Origin: Lapillicoccus sp.
Lineage (GTDB): Bacteria > Actinomycetota > Actinomycetes > Actinomycetales > Dermatophilaceae
Direction of reading: 5' to 3'
Length of the DNA stretch: 61,044 nucleotides
Assembly (NCBI RefSeq): GCF_025353065.1
Contig: NZ_JANXRJ010000155.1
Span: 1-61,044 of the forward strand
The stretch's first letter is position 1, and every line of letters starts with the position of its first letter. Positions 40,836-47,683 of this stretch are shown piece after piece. The notes below the pieces were generated by a model. The model saw only the letters and a list, made by a program, of their open reading frames with translations. It did no database searches and had not been told where the DNA came from. Made by a program: the position numbers and the translations under genes.

Positions 40836-42296
40836 TCAGCCGGCGACGGTGACCTGGGTCCAGGTCTCGCCGCCGTCGGTGCTGCGCCAGAAGCCGCCGG
40901 CCGGGTCGGTCGGCACGGCGTAGAACGTGCCGGCTCCCGGGGACCCGACCCAGGCCCAGCCGCGGTCGGGCAGCGGCGGGGGCGACGCCGGGGTGTGCCA
41001 GCTGCGGCCGCCGTCGGAGCTGACCGTCATCGAGCCGTGCAGGTCGGCGCGGCCGCCGGAGACCACGAGCAGGTGCTTCGGGTCGGAGGCCGTCACCGAG
41101 ACGCCACCGGCGTTGGCCACCACCGGGCCCGTCGAGGTCACTCTCGTCCAGGTCGCCCCACCGTCGCCGCTCGTGACGACACCGAACCCGAGCTGCCCGG
41201 CGCCTCCGTCGGGCTGACACAGGGCATCGAGCGTGGTGCCGGAGGCCGGGGTGACGAGTCGGGCCGCGCCGGTGCCGGCGCATCCGGTCACGGCGACGGG
41301 GTGCAGGCCGTCGGTGAGCAGGAGCTGGGCGGGTATGCCGTTGCCGCCGGTCACGGTGATCACGGCCTTGCCCGCAGACCACCCGATGTCGGCTGCGGTG
41401 ACACCCGGTCCGGCGTCGAGCGTGCCTCCCAGGTCTCCCGCCGAGCTCGCCGAGCTCGCCGTCGCAGGCGCCCTGATCACGCTCACCGGACCGGAGCAGG
41501 CTTCGCCGGCGCACGCGGCGGCCGTCGTGAGCACGACATCGGTGCCGTCGGTCTCCACGTCGAGGACCGCGGCACCACCGACGTGCGCGTAAGGGGCCCA
41601 GGTCCGGCCGCCGTCGGTGGTCCTCAGCACCCGGGCGCCGAACGCCCAGCCGATCGAGTCGGTGGCGAAGCGGATGTCGCTGACCGAGTCGGGCGACCGG
41701 GTGAGGGCACCGGAGGCCGGCCCGCGGGGCGCGACCCCCACGCCCTGCAGCTGCCCCCGCAGGCTCCAGGTGATGCCGCCGTCGGTCGAGGTCGCGACCA
41801 GCGCGCAGGGTCCGGACGGGCAGGTGGCCCGACCGAGGGCGAAGAGCCTGCCGTCGCTGACGGTCGAGACCGACGCCACGGCGAAGTCGGCAGGGACGGG
41901 AACCGCCGTGGTCGCCGAAGCCGTGGTCGGCAGGGTCGTCGCGGGCGACGCCGGGCTCGGCGCGCTGCTGCCCGTGGCGGAGGATGGTGCCGGGCTCCGG
42001 GTGACGTAGACGGTCTGCGTGACGGAGGGGTGGGCCGCGACGACCGGCACCCCCGCGCGCTTGGCCGAGATGGCCCAGGCCGAGCCACCGATGACGAGGA
42101 CGGCCGCGGCGACCGCGGCATACCGCACCCAGCCGGTGCGCCTCGGGCGGCCGGCCTCGCGGGTGATCTCGAGCCACCGGGCGTCGTCGCCGTGCAGGTC
42201 GGCGATGTCCTCCCGCGCGGCGGCGAAGAAGTCGGCGACCGGGTCGCGCGGCCCGTCGCCGGTCGGCGCGCCCGACCGGGGCTCGTCGGGGCTCAT
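40836..42296 (-). CDS. membrane-anchored BNR/YCF48-type repeat protein, possible anti-sigma factor
   Basis: A 486-residue single-pass protein. A cytoplasmic N-terminus of about 60 residues (DPVADFFAAAREDIADLHGDDARWLEITREAGRPRR) precedes one TM helix (YAAVAAAVLVIGGSAWAISA), a Ser/Thr/Pro-rich stalk and a C-terminal domain with at least five BNR/Asp-box repeats (STDGGITW, TTDGGRTW, SGDGGATW, SSDGGRSW, STDGGETW), typical of beta-propellers. ATG 42296 overlaps the ECF sigma gene stop codon (ATGA), so it is probably the cognate anti-sigma factor although it lacks a HxxxCxxC zinc motif. The propeller would be outside the cell and could sense a ligand. Confidence 0.75.
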   Translation of the reverse strand: MSPDEPRSGAPTGDGPRDPVADFFAAAREDIADLHGDDARWLEITREAGRPRRTGWVRYAAVAAAVLVIGGSAWAISAKRAGVPVVAAHPSVTQTVYVTRSPAPSSATGSSAPSPASPATTLPTTASATTAVPVPADFAVASVSTVSDGRLFALGRATCPSGPCALVATSTDGGITWSLRGQLQGVGVAPRGPASGALTRSPDSVSDIRFATDSIGWAFGARVLRTTDGGRTWAPYAHVGGAAVLDVETDGTDVVLTTAAACAGEACSGPVSVIRAPATASSASSAGDLGGTLDAGPGVTAADIGWSAGKAVITVTGGNGIPAQLLLTDGLHPVAVTGCAGTGAARLVTPASGTTLDALCQPDGGAGQLGFGVVTSGDGGATWTRVTSTGPVVANAGGVSVTASDPKHLLVVSGGRADLHGSMTVSSDGGRSWHTPASPPPLPDRGWAWVGSPGAGTFYAVPTDPAGGFWRSTDGGETWTQVTVAG

Positions 42297-42844
42297 CGCA
42301 CTCCCTCCAGCAGCAGCGCCATCCGGTGCCGGGCATCGAAGAGGTCGCGCTTGACGGTGCCCTCGGCCTTGCCGAGGTGCGTGGCGATCTGGGCCACGGT
42401 GAGGTCGGCGAAGTAGTGCAGCAGGACGACCACGCGCAGCCGGTCGGGCAGCGCGAGGACGGCGTCGCGGACCGTCAGCCGGGTCGCGAGGTCGGGCGGG
42501 GCGGCGGACTCCTGGGCCAGCCCCACCTTGCCGTATGCCGTCTGCTCACGACCCCGGCGCCGCCAGTGGTCGCGCACGAGGTTGGCCGTCGTCGCGTAGA
42601 GCCAGGCGCGCGGCTCGTCGATGGTGCTCCACGAACGCACCAGCTTGACGAAGGCCTCCGTCGCGAGGTCGTGGGCGAGGTCGGGATCTCCGACGAGCTT
42701 GCCCGTCCAGCCCGCAAGCCGGCCGTAGTGGGCGTCGTAGACCTCCCGCAGGGCCGCCTGCGGCGGGGCATCGTCCATCGCACGGGCGGTGCGGAGGACC
42801 CGGTCCCCACGGTCTTCGGGGGTCGAGCGGCTCGCGTGCGGCAT
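42293..42844 (-). CDS. ECF-type RNA polymerase sigma factor
   Basis: Extracytoplasmic-function sigma factor (183 residues from ATG 42844). Region 2: REVYDAHYGRLAGWTGKLVGDPDLAHDLATEAFVKLVRSWSTIDEPRAWLYATTANLVRDHWRRR, with the DHA/DLATEAF and WLYATTANLVRDHWR motifs. Region 4: LPDRLRVVVLLHYFADLTVAQIATHLGKAEGTVKRDLFDARHRM, an intact helix-turn-helix for -35 recognition. ATG 42844 has GGGAGGGG four bases upstream; ATG 42892 and 42919 are in-frame alternatives. Its stop overlaps the propeller membrane protein, its likely regulator. Confidence 0.93.
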   Translation of the reverse strand: MPHASRSTPEDRGDRVLRTARAMDDAPPQAALREVYDAHYGRLAGWTGKLVGDPDLAHDLATEAFVKLVRSWSTIDEPRAWLYATTANLVRDHWRRRGREQTAYGKVGLAQESAAPPDLATRLTVRDAVLALPDRLRVVVLLHYFADLTVAQIATHLGKAEGTVKRDLFDARHRMALLLEGVR

Positions 42845-42954
42845 CGCCCCTCCCCGGAGGTCCAGGACCACGGGCGCGGTCACAGTCGTCATGCTCTCTG
42901 TGACGCCCCACGGTGCCATCGGGTTGGTCCCTGCGGATCACCCGTCCGGGGCCA

Positions 42955-43176
42955 TCATGCCGTGAGGCTGCGACACCGCGGTTGCCACCCCGCGTCGTTG
43001 CGGTCGAGCAGCTCCTCGAGATCGCGCAGCCGACCCCGGGCGGCGTTGAGCGCCCACTCGTCGAGGGAGGCCGCAGCACGTTCCATCTCCTCGAGGGCCT
43101 CGGCCCGCTGCTCGCGCACCTCGGCGAGGAACGCGGCGCTGACCTCGAGGTCGGGGGTGCGGACGTCGGTGCTCAT
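42955..43176 (-). CDS. small helical protein, unknown function
   Basis: A 73-residue charged protein, MSTDVRTPDLEVSAAFLAEV... then EALEEMERAAASLDEWALNAARGRLRDLEELLDRND, predicted to be mostly helical. ATG 43176 overlaps the stop codon of the upstream phosphatase-like gene (TGATG), so it is translated with the STAS/phosphatase pair. Its size and helicity would suit a small binding partner. I know no family. Confidence 0.6.
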   Translation of the reverse strand: MSTDVRTPDLEVSAAFLAEVREQRAEALEEMERAAASLDEWALNAARGRLRDLEELLDRNDAGWQPRCRSLTA

Positions 43177-43805
43177 CACCCTGCCCGCCCGTCGGTGCGG
43201 GCGCCCGACACGGCGCGGCGGGTGATGACGGCCCCGCCACCCCCGGGGACCTGGCCGAGCAGGACCCCCAGCAGGGCGCCGGCTTCGGCGCGAGCGAGGC
43301 CGGGCGGGTCCTCGTGGAGCAGCCGGACGATCTCCTGCGGCGCGGACTCGTAGGCCGCGGACGACAGGACCACGAGTCGGTCTCCCGGCCGGAGCACGGC
43401 CTGCCCGGTCGTCCCGGGCACCTCGGGGAGCATCAGGATCTGCTCACCGCGGACCAGCAGCGCGGGCGGCCCCCAGGACGCCCGGACCGACAGGGACCCG
43501 TCGCGATGGACCCAGACGGTGGTCGAGGAGGCCGGCGCGGCGACCGGCAGGTCGTCGGCCATCGGCGTCGCCCCACCCTGGTCGGCGACGACGACGCAGA
43601 GCCGGTCGGCGCCAGGGATGACTCGCGCTGCCCGGTGGGCGCCCTCGTGGAGGACGACGTCGAAGCCGGCCCCGCTGAGTCGGCGCAGGACGAGCGGCTG
43701 GCGGTTCGGCGCCTGGCGTTTCAGCGACGGGCCGTCCTGTCGGCGTCGGGGCTCGGGCCGGCTCTCGACCTGCTGGAGGCTGTGGGGCTGCGTCGTTGCG
43801 GTCAT
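43176..43805 (-). CDS. degenerate SpoIIE-like PP2C domain protein
   Basis: A 209-residue protein whose second half resembles the C-terminal part of SpoIIE/RsbU phosphatases: DRLCVVVADQGG, SLSVRASWGPPALLVRGEQILMLPEVPG (the G-x-P-P-x-L-L-x-R strand pair) and LRPGDRLVVLSSAAYESAP, where active enzymes have YTDGLxEAR. The metal-binding Asp-Gly is replaced by Ser-Ala, and N-terminal motif Asp residues are not seen, so catalysis is unlikely. The N-terminus is basic and polar. ATG 43805 overlaps the STAS gene stop codon (ATGA). It may bind the STAS partner as an inactive phosphatase. Confidence 0.6.
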   Translation of the reverse strand: MTATTQPHSLQQVESRPEPRRRQDGPSLKRQAPNRQPLVLRRLSGAGFDVVLHEGAHRAARVIPGADRLCVVVADQGGATPMADDLPVAAPASSTTVWVHRDGSLSVRASWGPPALLVRGEQILMLPEVPGTTGQAVLRPGDRLVVLSSAAYESAPQEIVRLLHEDPPGLARAEAGALLGVLLGQVPGGGGAVITRRAVSGARTDGRAG

Positions 43806-44167
43806 GAGGCCTGACTCCCGATCTCGAGGACGTTGGCCAACCCGGTGCGCCGGAGCTGGTCGAGGGTGCGTGTCGTGGGGCTGATGAGGACGACCCGGAT
43901 CTGGCGGGCGGCGCAGGTCCGCTTGACCCAGAGGAGGGTCGCGATGCTCCCCGACGAGAGCCGGTCGATGTGCGAGACGTCGATCTCGACGGTGTGGGTG
44001 CCGCCGGTGATGAGCGGGGCGAGGTGCCACCTCAGGTCACCCGGGCCCACCGCGACGGCCTCGTCGGCGAGGGCCACGGCAACCACGCCGTCGTTTTCGC
44101 CGAGGAGCGGCAGCGCGGGAGACCCGGACGGCGGCGGCGTGCCGGTGGTGCCGGTGCTCGTGGCCAT
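43802..44167 (-). CDS. STAS-domain anti-sigma factor antagonist-like protein
   Basis: A 121-residue single STAS domain like SpoIIAA/RsbV. It has the strand GTHTVEIDVSHIDRLSSGSIATLLWVKRTC, in which the usual D-x-S-x-x-x-x-D-S-S-G phosphorylation loop appears as DVSHIDRLSSGSI, so a phosphorylatable Ser remains. The helix TRTLDQLRRTGLANVLEIG matches the domain end. ATG 44167 has AGGAG eight bases upstream. It heads a minus-strand unit with the degenerate phosphatase and is divergent from the two-component genes. Confidence 0.82.
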   Translation of the reverse strand: MATSTGTTGTPPPSGSPALPLLGENDGVVAVALADEAVAVGPGDLRWHLAPLITGGTHTVEIDVSHIDRLSSGSIATLLWVKRTCAARQIRVVLISPTTRTLDQLRRTGLANVLEIGSQAS

Positions 44168-44347
44168 GGTCGGTTCTCCTCCCTCACGGGGTCGCGCTGC
44201 GGTTCCCTCACTCTGTCCCTCGGATGTTGAGGATCGCCGCCGTTCTCTTTGCGGTTGCGTGACGGTCTCGGTCGGCGTCACGCGCCGGTCCGCTGCGCAC
44301 CCTGCGGCTGAGCCGAGGACACAACTTGCGCTGGCAGGATGGCGGTC
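44168..44347. promoter_or_regulatory. divergent intergenic region with inverted repeat
   Basis: This 180-base gap separates the STAS and response-regulator genes. GCGTGACG (44257-44264) and CGTCACGC (44276-44283) are perfect 8-bp inverted repeats with an 11-base spacer, a plausible operator or response-regulator site. On the plus strand CAGGAT (44335-44340) is seven bases from GTG 44348, consistent with a leaderless mRNA. The rest holds nothing recognised. Confidence 0.45.
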
Positions 44348-45046
44348 GTGGCGACGCTCCTGGTGCTCGAGGACGACGACGGCATCCGTGCTGCCCTGGG
44401 CCTCGCGATGGAGGACGAGGGTTACGACGTCATCGAGGCGGCCAGCGCCGAGGCGGCGCTCGTCCTCGTCGGCCGCACCCCACCCGACGTCATGCTCGTG
44501 GACCTCACGCTCGGAGGCATGGACGGGGTGACCTTCATCCGCGAGGTCCGCCCGTTCAGCCAGGCGCCCATCATCGTCGTCAGTGCGCGCACGGACACCG
44601 AGGACATCGTCAGGGCCCTCGAGGCGGGCGCCGACGACTACGTCACCAAGCCGTTCCAGGTGGTCGAGGTCAGCGCCCGCCTGCGGGCGATGCGTCGCCG
44701 GGCCGCCTCGCCGGCTCCCTCGGCCGGGCACGGGTCGACCCTGCTCCTCCACGACGACGGACCGCTGGTGCTCGACCTGGGCGCCGGGGTGGTGCGGCGG
44801 GGCGGCGAGGAGGTGCACCTCACCGTGACCGAGTTCCGTCTCCTCTGCGAGCTGGCCTCACCGCCGGGTCGCGTCCTCTCGCGCCGAGTCCTGCTCGAGC
44901 GGGTCTGGGACCGCGACTACTTCGGGGACGAGCGCATCGTCGACGTCCACGTGCGCCGGCTGCGGACCAAGGTCGAGCCGACGGCGAGCTCGCCCACCCT
45001 CGTCGTCACCGTCCGCGGCCAGGGCTACCGGCTGGACACGGCGTGA
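44348..45046 (+). CDS. OmpR-family response regulator
   Basis: Two-component response regulator (232 residues). The receiver domain has the acidic pair EDDDG, the phospho-acceptor Asp about 52 in VMLVDLTLGGMDG, Thr/Ser in IIVVSAR and Lys in DDYVTKPF. The C-terminal winged helix (LRVDLG-like LVLDLGAGVVRRGGEEVHLTVTEFRLLCELASPPGRVLSRRVLLERVWDRDYFGDERIVDVHVRRLRTKVE) is of OmpR/PhoB type. GTG 44348 is preferred over ATG 44339 because of the CAGGAT hexamer and lack of a ribosome-binding site. The stop overlaps the kinase start codon (GTGA). The order resembles mtrA-mtrB-lpqB. Confidence 0.95.
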   Translation: MATLLVLEDDDGIRAALGLAMEDEGYDVIEAASAEAALVLVGRTPPDVMLVDLTLGGMDGVTFIREVRPFSQAPIIVVSARTDTEDIVRALEAGADDYVTKPFQVVEVSARLRAMRRRAASPAPSAGHGSTLLLHDDGPLVLDLGAGVVRRGGEEVHLTVTEFRLLCELASPPGRVLSRRVLLERVWDRDYFGDERIVDVHVRRLRTKVEPTASSPTLVVTVRGQGYRLDTA

Positions 45047-46554
45047 CGACGACCCGGGCGCCCCGATGGCGGCAGCGGGCAGCACAGCCGCTCGGCCGGC
45101 TGCGCCTCGCGGGCCACCTGCTGTCCCGTCTCGGCCTGCGGAGCACGGTGACCCTCTTCTTCGCCCTCGGCGCGCTCATCGTGTCGGCGCTGCTGTCGAT
45201 CGGCACCTACCTCGTGGCCCGGCACTACCTCATCGACCAGCGCCAGGAGACCGCCCTGCGCCAGACGTATGCCGATGCCTCCTTCGTCGCCGACGGGCTG
45301 CGGACCCAGGGGGCCAAGGTGCCCGAGGTGCTCGGGTCGGTCAACGCGCCGTCGGACTCCGAGCTCCTCGTGCGCCTGGGCGGGCGGTGGTTCTCCTCGT
45401 CGCTGACGCAGGGGCCGCAGTCGATCCCGCAGACGGTGCTCGACGGCGTGGGTGCCGGCGCCGTCACCTACGAGTGGACGCGCGTCGAGGGCAAGCCGGC
45501 CATCGTCATCGGCGTGCCGCTGCGCACCGCGAACGCCCAGTTCTACGAGGTGGCGGTGACGACGGAGCTCGGCGCGACCCTGACCACACTGGCGATCGTG
45601 CTCGGGGCGTTCGCCCTCCTCAGCACCCTGGCCGGCGCGGTCCTCGGCCGGTTCGCCGCCCGGCAGCTGATGGTCCCGCTCGACAGCGTCGCGACCGCCG
45701 CCGCGCGGATCGGCGCCGGAGGGCTGCAGACCCGGCTGCCGCCGACCGACGACCCCGACCTCGCGACCATCGTCGGCGCCTTCAACAGCATGGTCGAGGC
45801 GCTCGAGGAACGCATCCAGCGCGACGCGCGCTTCGCCGCCGACCTCGGCCACGAGCTGCGTTCTCCCCTCACCACGCTCGTCGCCAGCGTCCAGATCATC
45901 GAGCGCCGCCGCGACGAGCTGCCCGAGCGCAGCCGACGGGCCATCGACCTCGTCTCCGTCGAACTGGCCCGGTTCCACCAGACCCTCGAGGACCTGCTCG
46001 AGCTCGGGCGCCTCGACGCGGGGGTGCGCGACCAGGTCCTCGTCCACCTCGAGGCGGGCGAGCTCGTCCGGGAGACGCTCACGAGCAGTCATCGTGACCC
46101 CGCCCTGCTCGCGGTCGAGGGGGTCAACCTCGGGATCGAGGTCGACAAGCGCCAGCTGTCGCGGAGCCTCGTCAACCTCCTCGACAACGCGGACCGGCAC
46201 GCCGGAGGCGTCACGGCGGTGATGGTCCGTCGGGTCCGCGACCGGGTGCGAATCCTGGTGGAGGACAACGGGCCCGGGGTGCCCGAGCCGGAGCGGGAGC
46301 GGATCTTCGAGCGGTTCGTCCGAGGGGGTTCCCGTGGCAGCCTCCCGGGAAGCGGACTCGGCCTCAGCATCGTCGGGGAGACCGTCGTGGCCCACGGCGG
46401 TCGGGTGTGGTGCGAGGAGGCCCCGGACGGGGGTGCGCGTTTCTGCATCGACCTGCCCGCTGCGCCGCTCCGCCCCCGGGTCTCCCCCGACGCGCGCGAG
46501 GCCGACGACGCGGCCGGACCGACCGCACTGGGTGCGACCAGGTCGTCGTGGTGA
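45043..46554 (+). CDS. sensor histidine kinase with HAMP domain
   Basis: Membrane histidine kinase (503 residues) paired with the preceding regulator. TM1 is about 32-55 (STVTLFFALGALIVSALLSIGTYLV), an extracytoplasmic sensor about 56-180, TM2 (LTTLAIVLGAFALLSTLAGAVLG), a HAMP linker, HisKA with RFAADLGHELRSPLTTL (His about 270) and an ATPase domain with N box NLLDNADRHAG, G1 DNGPGVPE and G2 GSGLGLSIV. All key residues are present. The signal is unknown; the gene context and the MtrB-like layout suggest the cell envelope. Confidence 0.94.
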   Translation: MTTTRAPRWRQRAAQPLGRLRLAGHLLSRLGLRSTVTLFFALGALIVSALLSIGTYLVARHYLIDQRQETALRQTYADASFVADGLRTQGAKVPEVLGSVNAPSDSELLVRLGGRWFSSSLTQGPQSIPQTVLDGVGAGAVTYEWTRVEGKPAIVIGVPLRTANAQFYEVAVTTELGATLTTLAIVLGAFALLSTLAGAVLGRFAARQLMVPLDSVATAAARIGAGGLQTRLPPTDDPDLATIVGAFNSMVEALEERIQRDARFAADLGHELRSPLTTLVASVQIIERRRDELPERSRRAIDLVSVELARFHQTLEDLLELGRLDAGVRDQVLVHLEAGELVRETLTSSHRDPALLAVEGVNLGIEVDKRQLSRSLVNLLDNADRHAGGVTAVMVRRVRDRVRILVEDNGPGVPEPERERIFERFVRGGSRGSLPGSGLGLSIVGETVVAHGGRVWCEEAPDGGARFCIDLPAAPLRPRVSPDAREADDAAGPTALGATRSSW

Positions 46555-47255
46555 CCCGGCGCCTCCGCGTGGGACTGCTCGGGGCCGGCACGTCCCTCGT
46601 GCTGCTCGGAGCCTGTGGCCTCCCGTCGGGCGGACAGGCCCAGCGGGTGGCGCCGGCCGACGTCCCCTACGGCCTGCTCGAGACGAGCCCGTCCGTCACG
46701 GCGGCCACCGCCCCGAACTCGTCCCCGGGCTCGTCGAGCCCGGGGACGGTCTACCTCGTCGACGACGCGCAGCTGCTGGTCCCCCTCACGGTCCAGGTGG
46801 ACGATGCGACCCTGCTGCCGCTCGTGCAGTCGCTGCTCAACCGGCTGGCCGTCGGCCCGACGGACCGCGAGCGCGCGCGCGGGCTGCTGACCGACCTCGG
46901 CCCGGGCGCGAGTCTCACCGTGCGGAGCATCCGCGACGGGACGGCATACATCGAGGTCCAGGCGGCCGTCCAGGCCCCCAGCCCGGGTCGCCTGCCCATC
47001 GCCATCGGGCAGGTCGTCCTCACGGCGACCTCGGTCGTCGGGGTCGACCGGGTGAGCTTCGTGCTGTCGGACGGGACCACGGCCAGCGTCCCGGCCCCAC
47101 CCGCCGGCGACTCGACGGCGACGCCGCTCACCGCGCCCGACTACGCGAGCCTGCTCGCCCCGGGGCAACCGCCGCCCGCGGGCACCGAGCCGCTCCCGGC
47201 CTCCACCGACCCGGCCGCGACACCGAGCGCGACACCGACACCGCCCACGTCCTGA
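46551..47255 (+). CDS. GerMN-domain lipoprotein
   Basis: A 234-residue lipoprotein: signal peptide with lipobox LLGAC, then a GerMN domain (TVYLVDDAQLLVPLTVQVDDATLLPLVQSLLNRLAVGPTDRERARGLLTDLGPGASLTVRSIRDGTAYIEVQAA). A Pro/Thr/Ala-rich tail ends it. GTG 46551 overlaps the kinase stop codon (GTGA). LpqB, encoded after MtrB in many actinobacteria, also has a GerMN domain but is about 580 residues with a propeller; here only the GerMN part exists. It probably binds or modulates the kinase at the outer membrane face. Confidence 0.85.
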   Translation: MTRRLRVGLLGAGTSLVLLGACGLPSGGQAQRVAPADVPYGLLETSPSVTAATAPNSSPGSSSPGTVYLVDDAQLLVPLTVQVDDATLLPLVQSLLNRLAVGPTDRERARGLLTDLGPGASLTVRSIRDGTAYIEVQAAVQAPSPGRLPIAIGQVVLTATSVVGVDRVSFVLSDGTTASVPAPPAGDSTATPLTAPDYASLLAPGQPPPAGTEPLPASTDPAATPSATPTPPTS

Positions 47256-47324
47256 CCTCGGGCGAGCCGCAGGTCAGGGTGACCGACGCCCGCACCACCC
47301 GGTCGCCGGTGGTTGGATGACGGG

Positions 47325-47668
47325 ATGGCCACCGACCACCATGACGTGCTGCCTCCCGTCGACCCGCCCGTGCCCGACCCGGCACGGTCGACACCGAGGC
47401 CGGCGCGGTCTCCGGCTGGCACCACCACGGCACGCACGACACGACCCTCTACATCGTCTCCGGGTCGATGCGTCTCGAGTCCGGGCCGGGCGGTGGACAG
47501 GTCGTGGAGGGCGGGCCGGGCGACTTCCTCCACGGGCCGGCCGGGGCGGTGCACCGTGAGTCCAATCCCGGCGACGGCACCTCGCGGGCCGTCATCGTCC
47601 GGTGCGGGTCCGGGACGCCGACCGTCAACGTCCACGGCCCGGCCGACCCGGGACCGACGCTGTCCTGA
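47325..47668 (+). pseudogene. cupin-domain protein, frameshifted near N-terminus
   Basis: The C-terminal frame encodes a clear small cupin: VDTEAGAVSGWHHHGTHDTTLYIVSG, SMRLESGPGGGQVVEGGPGDFLHGPAGAVHRESNPGDGTSRAVIVRC, with the HHH-x-H and H metal ligands. This frame has no start codon before ATG 47468, and a stop lies at 47342-47344. A plausible N-terminus (MATDHHDVLPPVDPPVPDPAR) starts at ATG 47325 in another frame. The switch is at about 47383-47390 and one inserted (or two deleted) bases would restore it. Either a pseudogene or a sequencing error. The metal-binding core itself is intact. Confidence 0.7.
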
Positions 47669-47683
47669 GCCGCCTGCCGACCG

